Part shown: in pieces, positions 53,846-64,000 of the stretch
Layout of the letters: each line of letters begins with the position of its first letter
Numbering within the stretch: position 1 is the stretch's first letter
NCBI GenBank assembly: GCA_936435175.1
Contig: OW386547.1
Span: 36,778,945 to 36,842,944 of the forward strand
From: Glyphotaelius pellucidus
Taxonomy: Eukaryota > Arthropoda > Insecta > Trichoptera > Limnephilidae
Reading direction: 5' to 3'
Length of the DNA: 64,000 bases
Program-made: the position numbers and the translations under genes
The notes under the pieces: generated by a model
The model's input: only the letters and a program-made list of their open reading frames with translations
What the model was told of the DNA's origin: nothing
Database searches by the model: none

Positions 53846-54094
53846 ATGATTCTTTTCTGTAAAACCTTCAGATAATAATTAAGAACGCTATCCTGTCTTC
53901 CTATTATCTCAGCGGCAGACAGCTGCCTCGAAGGTGGGTCGAGTCGAGAACGTCCCAGAGAAGATAAGACGTCAACAATTCCTTTATGAATCCTGCTTTT
54001 AAGTAGGACTTTCGGTTCTCAACTTCTGAAATCTTGACAACATGATGCCTTTATTATTTCGTTTTTAAAGTGGGCAGTAGACTTCTATAAAGAT

Positions 54095-54190
54095 AATTTT
54101 AATTGTGGTAGATATTCTTAGGATCGCTCTAGTGAAAGACCACCATTCAGAATCGAAACGTTGCTTGCAATGTCTTTCAATGGTATTCAA
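54095..54190 (+). repeat. SINE-A fragment, proximal body
   Basis: GTGGTAGATATTCTTAGGAT, CGCTCTAGTGAAAGACCACC and ATTCAGAATCGAAACGTTGC match the first half of the body. It lies after the distal fragment on the plus strand, so the two are separate or rearranged pieces. 54191-54809 is otherwise plain AT-rich sequence. Confidence 0.5.
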
Positions 54191-54809
54191 ATTAAAATTA
54201 TGTAATATCTTAAAAATTCTAAAAGAGATGTTTCTTAGAATTCTTTAAATAATTTTAATAAGGTCGGAAACCCTTGTATTATTTATTCATCATTTTTTGT
54301 AAGCTTTATGATGTTATTTTTATGATTAATTCTCGAAGTGTCTAGCGTCATGATATTAGCGCTGTCGCAAATTTCAGGCCAACTCAAGCATTCTTAGCTA
54401 GACTCGCAATTTCCGTTATGAGCTATAGAGATTTCATTTTACCGTCCAATAAGTAAGACGCCATCTCATTTGTTTCTTTTGTTTAATTTTACGATATCAA
54501 TTTTATCAATTTTGGAGTACTGCCGCCCCGAGTATCATTTATTTGGTTTGGTTAGTTATCAGGGTTTCAAAGGTTACGAATTCGAACTCGGTTTGTTTAT
54601 ATTTTATTTTTCATCATATTTTTAAAATAAATATAGGAAAATTATTTTTTTAAATGTTTTGTACTAACTCAAAAATAATTGTCCAAGTTGCCTCTGAAAT
54701 TATGAAACACTCAAATCTGGCCTGTATCTTATAATTTAAACCAAAAATAAATAAAGTAGCTCACATGCGAACTAGATATTTGATATACCTTTTGATTGCA
54801 AAAATAATT

Positions 54810-55375
54810 TTTCAGTTTGGTTGCGTATTTTGATCTCAAATTCGGTCATTTTTAACTATGTCATACCTCGACTAAGAACCACCCATATCCTCATTACTAT
54901 CCTAACACTATCTTCATGTTCTTAACGCATATATTACTGGCGGCTATATTTATTTTTGATTGCAAGATTAAAACCCAAATATAAAGGTTCTACTCATAAA
55001 TTAAAAATAAAAATAAAATATTCATCCTAGACTTGCAGAAAAGCCAATAGATGTCGCATTTTAAATAAAATGGATAAAGATTTATCCAGACACTATCTAG
55101 ATAACATTTAGTTCGGGTTTAAATCTTGCAATCATACATAAAGATAGCAGATAAGAAAATGAAGATAATGTGGGTGGTTCTTAGTCGAAGTAGGGATATA
55201 GTTAAAAATTACCGAATTGAATATCGACACCTTGGCGCAGTGGTTAGCGCGTTTGCCCGGAAAGCGACAGGTCCTGGGTTCGATTCCCAGAGGTGCCAAT
55301 ATCTTTTTCTGATTTTTCTGTTTCCAGATTTTCGATTGAGTTTCGCTTTTATTGTTTTCATTTAATTAGATAAAT
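54810..55375 (+). mobile_element. tRNA-bearing SINE-like element copy 3, with inverted left arm
   Basis: The unit 55015-55375 matches copies 1 and 2: TATTCATCCTAGACTTGCAG, GGATAAAGATTTATCCAGAC, ATTTAGTTCGGGTTTAAATC, TGGGTGGTTCTTAGTCGAAG, then a tRNA-like block and a TTCGATTGAGTTTCGC tail. To its left, 54820-54975 is the reverse complement of 55110-55225 (for example GACTAAGAACCACCCATATC and GATTGCAAGATTAAAACCC). So this copy too carries an inverted partial unit, but a different part of the unit from copy 2. Confidence 0.7.
55226..55298 (+). repeat. tRNA-like domain (pseudo-tRNA), best cloverleaf of the family
   Basis: GACACCT...AGGTGCC acceptor (one mismatch), GCGCAGTGGTTAGCGC D-arm, TTTGC/GCGAC anticodon stem around CCGGAAA, and CTGGG TTCGATT CCCAG T-arm. 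Anticodon position GGA would be serine, but base 33 is C and there is no long variable arm, so it is not a real tRNA-Ser. Confidence 0.65.
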
Positions 55376-55749
55376 AATATGTTTTAAAAAGGCTCCATAC
55401 GAAGGTCCCGCCAGAGTTGGCGATGAAACGCTTTTGTTGTCCCCAAATATTTATGTGATAACGTTTGAAAAAATGTTTTTTGTGACCACGTATGGTGTTT
55501 ATGGTCGCTAAGATATGTTGAATAAATTTATACACAACCTTATAAAATAGTATTATTGAATATATCATGAAATAAATTGATCAATTAATTAATAATTAAA
55601 TGGATAAATAAATAAATTAATGAATAAATACATGAATAAATAAATCAATGAATAAATTAGTCAAACTAGTCATTAATTGTAATAATATTTTTACTTTCAA
55701 AGATTTCTTACGTGCCTTGCGTAAAGGTCTATTCAAAAACGTTCAAAAG
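55376..55749. other. no gene seen; AAATxAAT-rich run
   Basis: 55565-55660 is a degenerate ATGAATAAATAAAT-like run. Otherwise AT-rich. Confidence 0.35.
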
Positions 55750-56115
55750 TACGTGTGGTATGGGTATCGCCGCCCGGGAACCATCTATTGGATAACCAAT
55801 ACCCCTGCCATAGGTCCCCCTAAGAGACCGCTACGTTTGGTAACCTTACAGGGATGCCCGGGTTCATGGGGTGAGGTTTGTCTAGGAAGGTTAGGAGAGA
55901 CCTTTTGACCTCTCCATCCGGACTCTCTCCACCCATCACCAATCAGAATAGATTCCTAGGCACACTGACCCCCAGATTCCGGCCCACCCCTTAACACCCT
56001 TTTCCTTACCAGAACTTCCTCTTCTTTCTTTCCCTAAAAAGACTCTCCACTCAGCATCCCCAAAGATGACATGCCCCTTAGGAAAATTTGTTTTCCTCAG
56101 GTAAAAATGTAAAAA
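55750..56115 (+). repeat. SINE-B copy 5 (plus), with complete start and tail
   Basis: Starts GTGTGGTATGGGTATCGCCG and has CCGGGAACCATCTATTGGAT, GGGATGCCCGGGTTCATGGG, GTGAGGTTTGTCTAGG, CAGATTCCGGCCCACCCC, then ACTCTCCACTCAGCATCCCC, AAAGATGACATGCCCCTTAG and GTTTTCCTCAGGTAAAAATG plus an A-rich end. Together with 57100-57430 it defines both ends of the family. The middle (GGCGGGCCGGATC block) is deleted here. Confidence 0.7.
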
Positions 56116-56134
56116 ATAAAAATTAAACTGAGTG

Positions 56135-56275
56135 TGCAATTCGCACGCGTTAGAAGTGAAACCTTTAGAAAAGTAAAGTAAAGATTATACTATATCATTC
56201 TCTCGCAAGCTAAATCTTATAGATGTATGTGTTCACAATCACAACGGTGCTAAAGAAATTTTCACTTAAAAAAAA
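56135..56275. repeat. repeat L copy 2
   Basis: CGCACGCGTTAGAAGTGAAA, CATTCTCTCGCAAGCTAAAT and AAATTTTCACTTAAAAAAAA match 38140-38375 with an internal deletion. 56276-56589 has no recognised feature. Confidence 0.5.
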
Positions 56276-56589
56276 AATCCATCAGAATTATTTGAAATAT
56301 TCATTAAACGGAACAATATTCGTCACTATTTTTCTAGTGCAAAGCCAGGTAATAAATCTAGTGTCTTTTTTACAACCCACATTGTAGTAACATATAAGAA
56401 AAACTTGAAAAGTTTTCAACTCCTACCACGATGACTCCACAAAGAGGCTTCCACGCCGGAAATCGATTTGTTTGACGAGCGCGCACAACGGCGTGACATT
56501 CATTTACTAATGATTGATTTGTTGATAAAAATGACATGTACGAGCAGGGACACCTTATTAGAAGGACTCCTTATCAACCGGAGTGATTG

Positions 56590-57065
56590 GAAAATTGCAC
56601 GCTTTGAAATATCGATGATCCAATTGATTAGTCAGATATCTCCGAAAAATCGAAAGAATGCAATTATATATAAAAGTGTACCCTCTATCTGGTACAATAC
56701 TCAGATTACTTATAACACGGGCATTTCGGCATGTGCCTAGCATGGTGGTTGAAAAATTCACAAATTATGCAACCATCAAAGCTATGAATTAAGAAAAATT
56801 AAAAAAAGCACCACCAAATCAATTATAAATTATAACGCAAAAACACTTGCAGTGAATTAAAATAAATGTTTATATTTTCTGGATCACTAGCAGGATATTT
56901 CAAAATGTTATACTATTGTACCGAACTGTTATGCCTCTTGGTGTTATTTTATTTATAAAACACAGGCACGTGTAAAGAATATTTGATTTATGAGCATTCG
57001 AATATTGCTTATCTCATTATCTCAAAATTTTGTATTTGGAGATGTCTGAATTAACGACGATTGAT
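56590..57065 (+). repeat. repeat D copy 2
   Basis: ATTAGTCAGATATCTCCGAA, CAATACTCAGATTACTTATA, GATCACTAGCAGGATATTTC and ATTTATGAGCATTCGAATAT align to 19480-20470 with a large deletion. Frames in it are not conserved in copy 1. Confidence 0.5.
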
Positions 57066-57099
57066 ATACGTACGTATTTAAATTAGCAAGATAAACCCA

Positions 57100-57430
57100 G
57101 TTTTTTTTATCCACACAGGAGGCCCCGAGGAAAAGAATTCCCTCCGGGCCTGTGTCATTTTTGGGAATGCTTTGTGGAAGGTTTTTAATGGAAGGGAAGG
57201 AGAGGAAGTGAAGAGACGAGAGAATCCGGCTGGAGAGGCAACCAGTCTCTCCCGACCCAGGACGCCACGCAGTGGGTAGGGAAACACATCCGCCGCCAAG
57301 ACTTACACAAACCTCACCCCGTGTACCCGGGCACCCCTGCTAAGTTATCAAACGCAGCGAACCATTTGGGGTGACCTATGTTAGGGATGTTGGTTATCCA
57401 ATAAATGGTTTCCGGTATCCATATCCGTCT
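57100..57430 (-). repeat. SINE-B copy 6 (minus), with intact 5' start
   Basis: The minus strand begins GGATACCGGAAACCATTTAT, TGGATAACCAACATCCCTAA and CACCCCAAATGGTTCGCTGC, then GCCCGGGTACACGGGGTGAG, and ends with GGAGGCCCCGAGGAAAA (plus view) at 57119. The tail keeps CTTCCACAAAGCATTCCCAA. Confidence 0.7.
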
Positions 57431-58084
57431 CCCAAATTGCGACATTCGCTTTCTAAACTTAAAGTAGTGTAGATGTTGGTACAAAAAAGATAAGTCACCA
57501 TTCGAGTACCTACGTACTACCTGGAAACCACAGGTTATTTCGCAAAATTTCTTATTTTTCTGGGAAATCCTACCATGACATGAAAAACGAGTTCAATATT
57601 GAGAAGCATTTTCCCAACTCTTCGATTGAAACAGGTTCCTTTATTAAATCATTGTATATTTGATTAGACGGGATTAACAAACGATTGATGATTGTACTTA
57701 TTATAATTGTTGTCTAACCAGTGGCAGTGTCTCGGGTCAAACCAGACTGTTGATAGTAGGTTGCTGCAGGTTTCTGAATGGTAAAACAGGCACGTGAATC
57801 TGTTGCCTTTTTCATACCTAGTTCTTGTAAGGAAAACATACATGTAATTTTTTAAGAACCCGCAACACCCGATGTAACCAACACGCCATCAACTGGTCGG
57901 TCGTGATATCAGAAAACACGTAATGACTAACTTAAAGATTTTTCCGCCTGCGGAGCTTTTTCCGTGTGTGTTATCATACATGTTTATAAAAATTATCTCA
58001 GAATGTAGAAAATCCACCCACCTCCATCATTAATTATTTATTCAATATCAACAGTATAAATATACCAAGATATATCAAAATTTT
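57431..58084. other. no gene seen
   Basis: AT-rich; nothing supported. Confidence 0.3.
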
Positions 58085-58104
58085 AAAGTACCTTCACTTC
58101 ACAT

Positions 58105-58365
58105 TATTTATAAAAAAATTACAGTTTTACAAACACACAAAGATTGCTTCAATAATGAGAGCCTTACGCATTTTTCAAACAGCATTAGAACAAATATTGT
58201 TGGCTCTATGACTGTCCCGCGTTGTAACACCACCACAGCCCAACAATTCTATAAATATACTGGAGTGAAATGGTTTAACCAATTACCAGTTAATCTAAGA
58301 TTGGAAACTAATTATAAAAAATTCAAAAAATCAATAAAAACACATTATTATGACTACATCTTATA
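58105..58365 (+). mobile_element. LINE C-terminal fragment (plus)
   Basis: The open frame reads HKDCFNNESLTHFSNSIRTN, IVGSMTVPRCNTTTAQQFYK, YTGVKWFNQLPVNLRLETNY and KKFKKSIKTHYYDYIL, then TAA. VPRCNT...F.YTGVKWFNxLPxxLR...FKKxIK is a CR1/jockey-like ORF2 ending, from another subfamily than the fragments at 31025 and 43245. No upstream coding is left. Confidence 0.6.
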
Positions 58366-58429
58366 ATACTATACTTCTCAACACAATTGTAGTAACGGAT
58401 ATCCTTTTTCTTTCTTTATTTTTCTCCTC

Positions 58430-58612
58430 TCTTTTTTGTTACCTCCTCAACTTCATTTCTGTTATATTCATATATGTATATTTTTATATATGTATGTGTA
58501 CACATATGTTTTTATGTATGTACACATAGCGATACCATTTTGTATAAGTGTATATATGTCGGTATGTGTGTATCTACGTGTGTGTATGTGTATACTTACA
58601 TATATGACTTTT
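58430..58612. repeat. imperfect ATGT/TATG microsatellite stretch
   Basis: TATATGTATA, ATGTATGTGTACACATATG and TGTGTGTATGTGTATAC alternations run through this stretch, probably grown from the 3' tail of the LINE before it. A 73-codon frame inside is only the translation of this repeat. Confidence 0.55.
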
Positions 58613-58659
58613 TTTATTATTTCACTAATTAAAAAATTACTATTTTTTCTTTGTTAAAT

Positions 58660-58815
58660 TGTGCTTTACATTCGTTTTCTCCGCCTTTCAACTCGAGCTC
58701 TGCTCTAAAAAAGGTGTAATACTTATTAATTAATGTATTTTTTAAAAGAAAAACTTTATTTATTTTATAAAAACATGTAACTTCTGTACCATCATATTCA
58801 ATAAAAAAAATACCA
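58660..58815 (+). repeat. repeat D fragment 3
   Basis: TTACATTCGTTTTCTCCGCC, GAGCTCTGCTCTAAAAAAGG, TGTAATACTTATTAATTAAT and CTGTACCATCATATTCAATA match 19595-19740 at high identity. From 58816 to 59479 I see nothing supported; a minus frame at 58952-59143 has a weak LINE-like flavour only. Confidence 0.6.
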
Positions 58816-59479
58816 TGAGCACACTTATCACAAAATCATTGGAAACATATTAGAAACAGTAAATAAAGATTATAACAGATAATTGTGGCGTTTGAAAGAA
58901 AAATGACACCAGAGAAGCGATAACTTACAAAAATCTACAGTACAAATAAAATTAATATTGATTGAAAAGATTTGACAGTACAGCCCTCTTGTACCTACCT
59001 TCCGTGCAGTTAAATAGATCTGCATATCTATTAGTAACTTCGTGTAATCTGGGTATAAGCGAGTGTTTTGTACTCAGTCCGGTTATTGTAGCATTTAAAC
59101 AGGATTTTAGAATGAGTGGCTTTCGTGGGTATATGAAATTCAATGAGCTTAGTTAAATCAAGACTATACTACTATTTACAATTTTGAACATAAATATTAA
59201 GTCGGATATAATTCTTCGATCTGAGAGTCTTAATAAATTTAATTCTTTCATCAAGTAATTATAGTTTATGTTTATTATAAGTGGTATGGACAGGCAGTCA
59301 CAAGCACACTGTCTGAGCAGGCTCGCACCGCACGAATGACTTCACCCTCCTCAAAACTAACCGTCTTAAAACATTCATACGGCCCGCCACCAAAACTAAT
59401 TGCCCTATATCAATACGATATTGGCTAAATCCGTCATCTATGGTCAGTTATCAATATTTTCGAGCACGGTCAACATGAT

Positions 59480-59775
59480 GTCCAAGATATAATAGTTAAA
59501 ATAGGATCCAGGATCACACAAGACTAAAGCCCATGGAGGAAAAGGTAGTCAACACGAATAGTTAAAATAACTCACAGGATCCAACGTCCTTGGAGGAAAA
59601 GGTAACCACAAGACGAAATAAGTCACAGGATCCTATGTGCTTGGAGGCAAAGATACAATTATAAGACGAATAGTTAAAATAAATTACAGGATCCAGGAGG
59701 AAAAGATAATCGCAAGACGAATAGTTAAAATAACTCGTAGGATTCCATGTCCTTAGATGAAAAGGTAATGTAATT
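59480..59775. repeat. diverged minisatellite, unit about 55-60 bp
   Basis: CACAGGATCC...GTCCTTGGAGGAAAAGGTAA and AAGACGAATAGTTAAAATAA recur four to five times with indels. One more piece, ACGAGTAGTTAAAATAACTG, appears at 60417 on the far side of SINE-A copy 3, so the array was split by that insertion. Confidence 0.7.
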
Positions 59776-59780
59776 TTTTT

Positions 59781-60412
59781 TTATATGAATACCGCACAAG
59801 AGTCCCAACTGCTCCCGTCTGGAGCCAGTGAGACTATGGCATCCCCAATTGGGGTAGGTATATTGTGAGGCTGAAGGTAGTGGGGAGGGGAAGGATATGG
59901 GGAAGAGGAAGGTAGGAAGTACCTGGTTATTCAGATCTGGTCACCAAATACGGCTAAAGCCATTTCAAACAACGTTTCAATTCTGTATGGTGGTCTTACA
60001 CCAGGGCGATACTGAGAGTATCTTCCACTCTGGAATGTGCAGCAAGTATACTATATATTATTTTAAATTAATAAATTGCGAAATAACACAAATTAATCAA
60101 ATAATATAATTTAATTTTTTTTTTCGTTATTTGTTTTTGGTGTGTTTTACCGTTTTGCGCTACCTCCTTCTTTAGCCAACGTTTGGGACAGCGTTATAGT
60201 GTCCATCATCAGGGCAGATATGTACACAATTACACAAAGAAGGAGAACGAGGTAGCGCAACACGGCATAACACCCCAAAAACAAATAACGAAAATACTTT
60301 TGGCCGTGAAAATCTAAAAACGTACCAAATAAAATTTATTTGCCATGACGAGATTCGATCCCGCGAGCGGATTGCGAGCCATGAGCCTTACCGCCGGACT
60401 ACGCCGGTCTTG
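59781..60412 (-). repeat. SINE-A copy 3 (minus), containing palindromic element C2
   Basis: The minus head GGCGTAGTCCGGCGGTAAGG and CGCGGGATCGAATCTCGTCA lies at 60345-60405; the body from 60115 down to 59781 matches 50664-51065 closely. Between head and body, about 60125-60335 is an inserted repeat C element. Confidence 0.75.
60125..60335. mobile_element. palindromic element C2 nested in SINE-A copy 3
   Basis: CGTTATTTGTTTTTGG...TTGCGCTACCTCCTTCTTT pairs with AGAAGGAGxACGAGGTAGCGCAA...CCAAAAACAAATAACG. The loop is longer than in C1 and holds GTGTCCATCATCAGGGCAGA. It ends TTTTGGCCGTGAAAATCTAA, the mirror of the left end of C1. Confidence 0.65.
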
Positions 60413-60419
60413 ACCACGA

Positions 60420-61070
60420 GTAGTTAAAATAACTGTCAGAAAAATATAATAATTTATAATTAGGTGTGCATTTTATTGATTTATGAATGTTTCTTAATCA
60501 ATGGAAATGACATGATACTGAATATACCAATGTGTAATGGGGAGAAAATTTGTGCAATTTTAATGAAGTCAGTGTTCACCGCTAAATAGTTTACGCCGCC
60601 ATGAAAACAAATTTATGCAAGTATTTTATATGATTACTTCGTCATAATATGACCAAGCAAAGACCATAATAATATTAAAGATTTTGAGGAACTCGGCGGC
60701 GGCGTGGACAAATACTTCTACAGAAATTAATCGTGTAAATGCAAAAGTACCAACATAGATCGAAAGTTTGCCTTTAATAGGCAATACAGTCGTGACAAAT
60801 TCATTGACAGATTCCGGTCTCTTTGCATAAAATACCAATAAATCGCAATCAACTATCCGGGAACATTACAATCATCTTAATAATGCGTTGGAGCCAAGAA
60901 CCGTTTTCATTGTTAGCCATTTATGATAAAACTATGTAAAAACCACTAGATAATTTTCGCTGGAAAATTTCTTAAGAATTTCTGGAAAATTCATAATAAT
61001 ACCTACCTGACTAATTCTACGGCGCCAAGGGATTAATGAGCTATATTTATACGCAGAATGTAATATTAGG
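60420..61070. other. no supported gene; one odd hydrophobic frame
   Basis: A 70-codon minus frame at 60626-60838 reads FVTTVLPIKGKLSIYVGTFA and FVHAAAEFLKIFNIIMVFAW. It is hydrophobic with one GC-rich patch. I do not recognise it and see no splice or promoter context that would make it a gene. Confidence 0.25.
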
Positions 61071-61074
61071 ACAT

Positions 61075-61260
61075 TTTATTAGAATATCGCACAAGAGACC
61101 CAACCGTCAGGAGTAGGTGGGAGTTTGTCATTCCCAGTACTTGCATATATTGGGAGGCTGTTCAGAGTGGGGAGGGGACGGATATGGGGAAGAGAAAGAT
61201 TGGGAAGTACCTGGTTATTCAGATTTAGTCACCAAACACAAAGCCACTTCTGAATCTCAA
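61075..61260 (-). repeat. SINE-A fragment (minus)
   Basis: AATATCGCACAAGAGACCCA, GGGGAGGGGACGGATATGGG, GTACCTGGTTATTCAGATTT and CACCAAACACAAAGCCA match the tail-side body of SINE-A. Confidence 0.55.
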
Positions 61261-61384
61261 AAATATCAACATTATATTGTACATGAAAGAAAAGACAATA
61301 AAATGGTTGTTTTGAGAATTGTTTTAAAATAATAATAAAAATATTGACTATTGCCGAATTGTTTTCCTCAGGGCCCAATATGGA

Positions 61385-61505
61385 GCGAATGTAAAAAAAA
61401 TCCCTACCTCTTTTCCCTCCCCGCTATCTTCAGCCTCACAACATACCCCAGTTGCGGATGACATAGTTTCACCGGTGCTTGGGAGCAGACGGGATTTAAA
61501 TAGTA
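61385..61505 (+). repeat. SINE-A fragment (plus)
   Basis: CCTCCCCGCTATCTTCAGCC, TCACAACATACCCCAGTTGC, GATGACATAGTTTCACCGG and GGGAGCAGACGGG match the tail-side body in the opposite direction to the fragment at 61075. Confidence 0.55.
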
Positions 61506-61539
61506 TAGAGTCACATAAAAAAGTATTTATAAAAATACA

Positions 61540-61990
61540 AGTGCGCAGTTCATACGCGGTAGTGGTGAAACAAACTTCAGAAAACTAAAAATAAGGTCGT
61601 TTCTACGACTCGTTCTTGAGTTCAACAGCTCGGCTGTGGAACGATTTGCCGGCCCCTGTGTTTCCTCCGTCCTCCAAAATAATGGGTCTCTTTAAGACGC
61701 ATGTTCACTCCTTCCTCTCCTCATAAAGACCCTCCACATATCGTCTTCAAAGATGACATAGGCCCTGAGGGAAATTATTTTTCTCAGGGACTCCTGTGTG
61801 GAGTTAATGTAAAAAAAAGACAAGAGTGGGGAGGCTGCAAAGCACCGCACAAAGAGGAGACCGATCTATCTCATTCTCAAGCAGGCTATATCCTGTGTTT
61901 GTCTCTTTTTCGTGCCGCTTTGTCTCGTTTCATCGAGTTTTAAATCACAACTGTTTCAATCAACATAATTTTCACTTCAAAAAAGGTTTA
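61540..61990. repeat. repeat L copy 3, split by a LINE fragment
   Basis: The left piece (GTGCGCAGTTCATACGCGGT, GTGAAACAAACTTCAGAAAA) and the right piece (GACAAGAGTGGGGAGG, CTCATTCTCAAGCAGGCTAT, TTTTCACTTCAAAAAAGG) are continuous in copy 1 at 38140-38375. Here 61597-61818 lies between them. Confidence 0.6.
61597..61818 (+). mobile_element. short LINE 3' insertion, 5' truncated
   Basis: One frame reads RFYDSFLSSTARLWNDLPAP and FPPSSKIMGLFKTHVHSFLS, then a stop. After it come GACCCTCCACATATCGTCTT, CAAAGATGACATAGGCCCTG and AATTATTTTTCTCAGGGACT, and the copy ends GTTAATGTAAAAAAAA. This is the clearest copy of the LINE whose tail is shared with SINE-B. Confidence 0.75.
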
Positions 61991-62137
61991 GACCGAAAAT
62001 GGAATAGGAGGAGTAAATTCAGTGTCAGTTTCGGCTGAAATCTAGTTTAGAATTTATGTACATTATTTGCAATACTAGTTGCATACTAGAGTTAGGTAGA
62101 GTGGAATGTGGATTCAATGAGTTGGGTGCACTTGCGG
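61991..62137. other. no gene seen
   Basis: Short spacer before the hAT-type insertion. Confidence 0.3.
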
Positions 62138-63135
62138 TTAATGATCAGTGGCGGCTGGTGCTCTTAAAAATGGGTGGTGCGCTGAAAATCTTAGACACCT
62201 ACCTACCTAATACCTACTCTAATTAAAATAATTTTAATTATGAAAAAATCCTATCTATTTGTAGGTCAGGTTGACCCTCTGGATGCATGTAACGCATTGC
62301 GTCTGAATTAATTGTATTTCTTAAGAAAGATTAAATTCTCTTTAAATTTGAAAAACACCACTCCATTTAAACCAACGTCACAGAGATTGTGAAGACAATT
62401 TTTAACATTAATCTGAAAAAGCATTCCTCATTCTATAATTGTAAGAGTTAAAATAAATATTGACCCATAAGCATTTGTAAATTCAAATTCAACCAACAGT
62501 TCAATCCTTAATTTAAATTTATCAAGAAAATTGTATGTAGATTGGTACGAAAATCGAGTTAAAAAAATGTTCAGTTTGTCACACATCCGAACGTCTTCCC
62601 AACGCATCCGAAACTCGAATGAAATATACCTATACATACTGTCATATGTTGTTGTGTTGTCGTTGGTCGATGTTGAGCGAAACATTAAATGAAAAAGAGT
62701 AGATGTTAAATTAAAGACACCATCCCGAAAGTAATATGACACAAACGCGTCCCGTTTAACATGCTACAGAACGAACCGTTCCTTTTGATGTGGTGGAAAT
62801 TTTTCGAACGCCGTCCGTGATTTACTAAAATTTGCAAAGCATTTAACCTATCCACGGTTTGGGCTCATTAGAGAATTATGGAAGGATTCTCCTCAATTCT
62901 GTGATCGATTTGAAAAACGAACCACCACCGCTCTGAATATAGGCACACAATGATCTGCTTTGTTACAGACTTTGTTATACAGACATTATTCCATGTATGC
63001 GTATATTGTCAACTGTGATGTGGCGTGTCGGAAATTTAGTATGTTTTATTTGCGCTCGGAGATTTTTATATTAGCAGAAATTTTGGCAGTGCAACGCTCC
63101 TCCGCTCCTTAGAGCTGGCCGCCACTGTTAATGAT
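62138..63135. mobile_element. hAT-type element with 8-bp target duplications, probably non-autonomous
   Basis: TTAATGAT occurs at 62138-62145 and 63128-63135. Inside, the left end is CAGTGGCGGCTGGTGCTC and the right end, reverse-complemented, CAGTGGCGGCCAGCTC. CAGTGGCGG ends with 8-bp duplications are typical of hAT elements. The element proper is 62146-63127, 982 bp. A 104-codon minus frame at 62428-62742 (FRMRWEDVRMCDKLNIFLTR inside) is not clearly a transposase; it could be a fragment of one or chance. Confidence 0.8.
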
Positions 63136-64000
63136 CCCGCTGAAAAGGGGATTTTCATATAATTTCTGAGTGAAAATGCACCAACGTTTCTATCGGATAT
63201 GAATAATAATATATGTTACATCCGATCGTCGTTCATCGGAAGTTAGGAAGATTACTAAGGCTAGAATCGGGTATTTTTATTATAAAACTACGAAACATCA
63301 ATTCATCGAGTAAAGTGGTTTATTTTGAGAGCTTTTTGGCTCGCTTTAATGGACAAGTACTTCAATATACTCTACAGGCAGCTTAACTTAGGTATAATTG
63401 CAAAAATACAAAAGAACTATCAACTATACAATAAACAAATCATACTAGTCTTTAATACGAGTATTATTGAAATAAGACAATAAGTAATACAACTTCTTTT
63501 GTATTGCTATTAAATCAGTCTTTAATTCCGACACAAGATTAATTTCATTCAGTACAAAACATGATCACAAAATGAAATCATTATCTACTCACAAGATTAA
63601 ATTTGGAATTAATTTCTAATAATACGTCGCACATACGCAAAACAATGCATTACCTAATAAGTCTAATAACCTAAAACTTTCAGCATTAAACAAAAAAACA
63701 TTGGCGAAAGCTCTTAGAAGATACTTTCTCAAATTAATCAGTGACATATTTAGCAATCTTTCTTTGGAACTCTCTAGCTCTTACTAAATGTATTTATGAA
63801 ATATTCTTCAATTAAATGTATCAAGTGTTTAGTCTGTTTTAAAATCCATGTACTTTTGAACTCCTCTTTAAATTCGTATTCTTGTGTAAAAATAATTGTC
63901 TTTTAATTGTATAATGTTTTCCTTCCTGAAATGTGTTTTATTCAACTGATTGGGAATAAAGTAGTATAAATATTATTTAACAAAACAAATCATAATGTTG
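63136..64000. other. no gene seen
   Basis: AT-rich to the window edge, without recognised repeats. Confidence 0.3.

Noticed and set aside
55226..55298. A working tRNA-Ser gene
   Set aside because: It lacks T33 and the long variable arm of tRNA-Ser and lies inside a repeat unit with two other diverged copies in the window.
60626..60838. Hydrophobic 70-codon minus frame as a receptor exon
   Set aside because: No recognisable motif, no good splice borders and no neighbouring exon. Kept only as a note in the region entry.

Overview
The window is AT-rich eukaryotic nuclear DNA that is mostly repetitive. It looks like an insect. The one recognisable host gene is a KAT6/Enok-type MYST acetyltransferase with spliceosomal intron borders, and the largest ORF is an R1-clade non-LTR retrotransposon, a clade typical of arthropods. 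tRNA-headed SINEs, Helitron-like and hAT-like insertions and short AACCTAACC-type runs agree with this. I cannot choose safely between insect orders.

Layout. 1-1.7 kb: an RTE-type reverse transcriptase fragment (minus), a 477-bp tRNA-bearing repeat with 13-bp target duplications, and a plausible terminal exon of an unidentified host gene ending at a poly(A) signal. 1.7-11.4 kb: SINE and LINE debris, a perfect 62-bp inverted repeat, a 176-bp palindromic insert with 14-bp target duplications, and a probable hAT relic. 11.5-15.4 kb: a 5'-truncated R1-clade element with an intact 947-codon ORF. 15.8-27 kb: a tRNA-like foldback element, a candidate secreted-peptide ORF, several MITE-like elements, a mariner relic, and a large inverted-repeat element holding a perfect 44-bp palindrome. 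27-36.5 kb: two Helitron-like elements obeying the TC...CTAG rule and three satellite-type arrays (22-bp, 153/154-bp and 160-bp dimeric units).

36.5-45 kb: a tRNA-headed SINE, a complete hAT-like element with a decayed transposase (8-bp target duplications, matching terminal repeats), and a second hAT-type insertion that contains a LINE 3' end carrying ten near-identical 94-bp repeats. 45-51.4 kb: decayed LINE, SINE and MITE copies. 51.5-53.6 kb (minus): a large exon of the KAT6-like gene, covering the end of the catalytic domain and a long charged tail with an 18-alanine run. 53.7-64 kb: more copies of the same families, many nested, and a third hAT-type insertion near the right end.

There is no operon-like gene cooperation. 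The main biology is layered transposable-element insertion around or within two host genes. I found no clear new gene system. The strongest leads are the tRNA-bearing repeat family with an unusual architecture, the satellite seeded by a LINE 3' tail, the palindromic element with a long target duplication, and an intact hAT footprint whose transposase is dead. Family names SINE-A, SINE-B and repeats C, D, E, J, K, L are local labels used only here.
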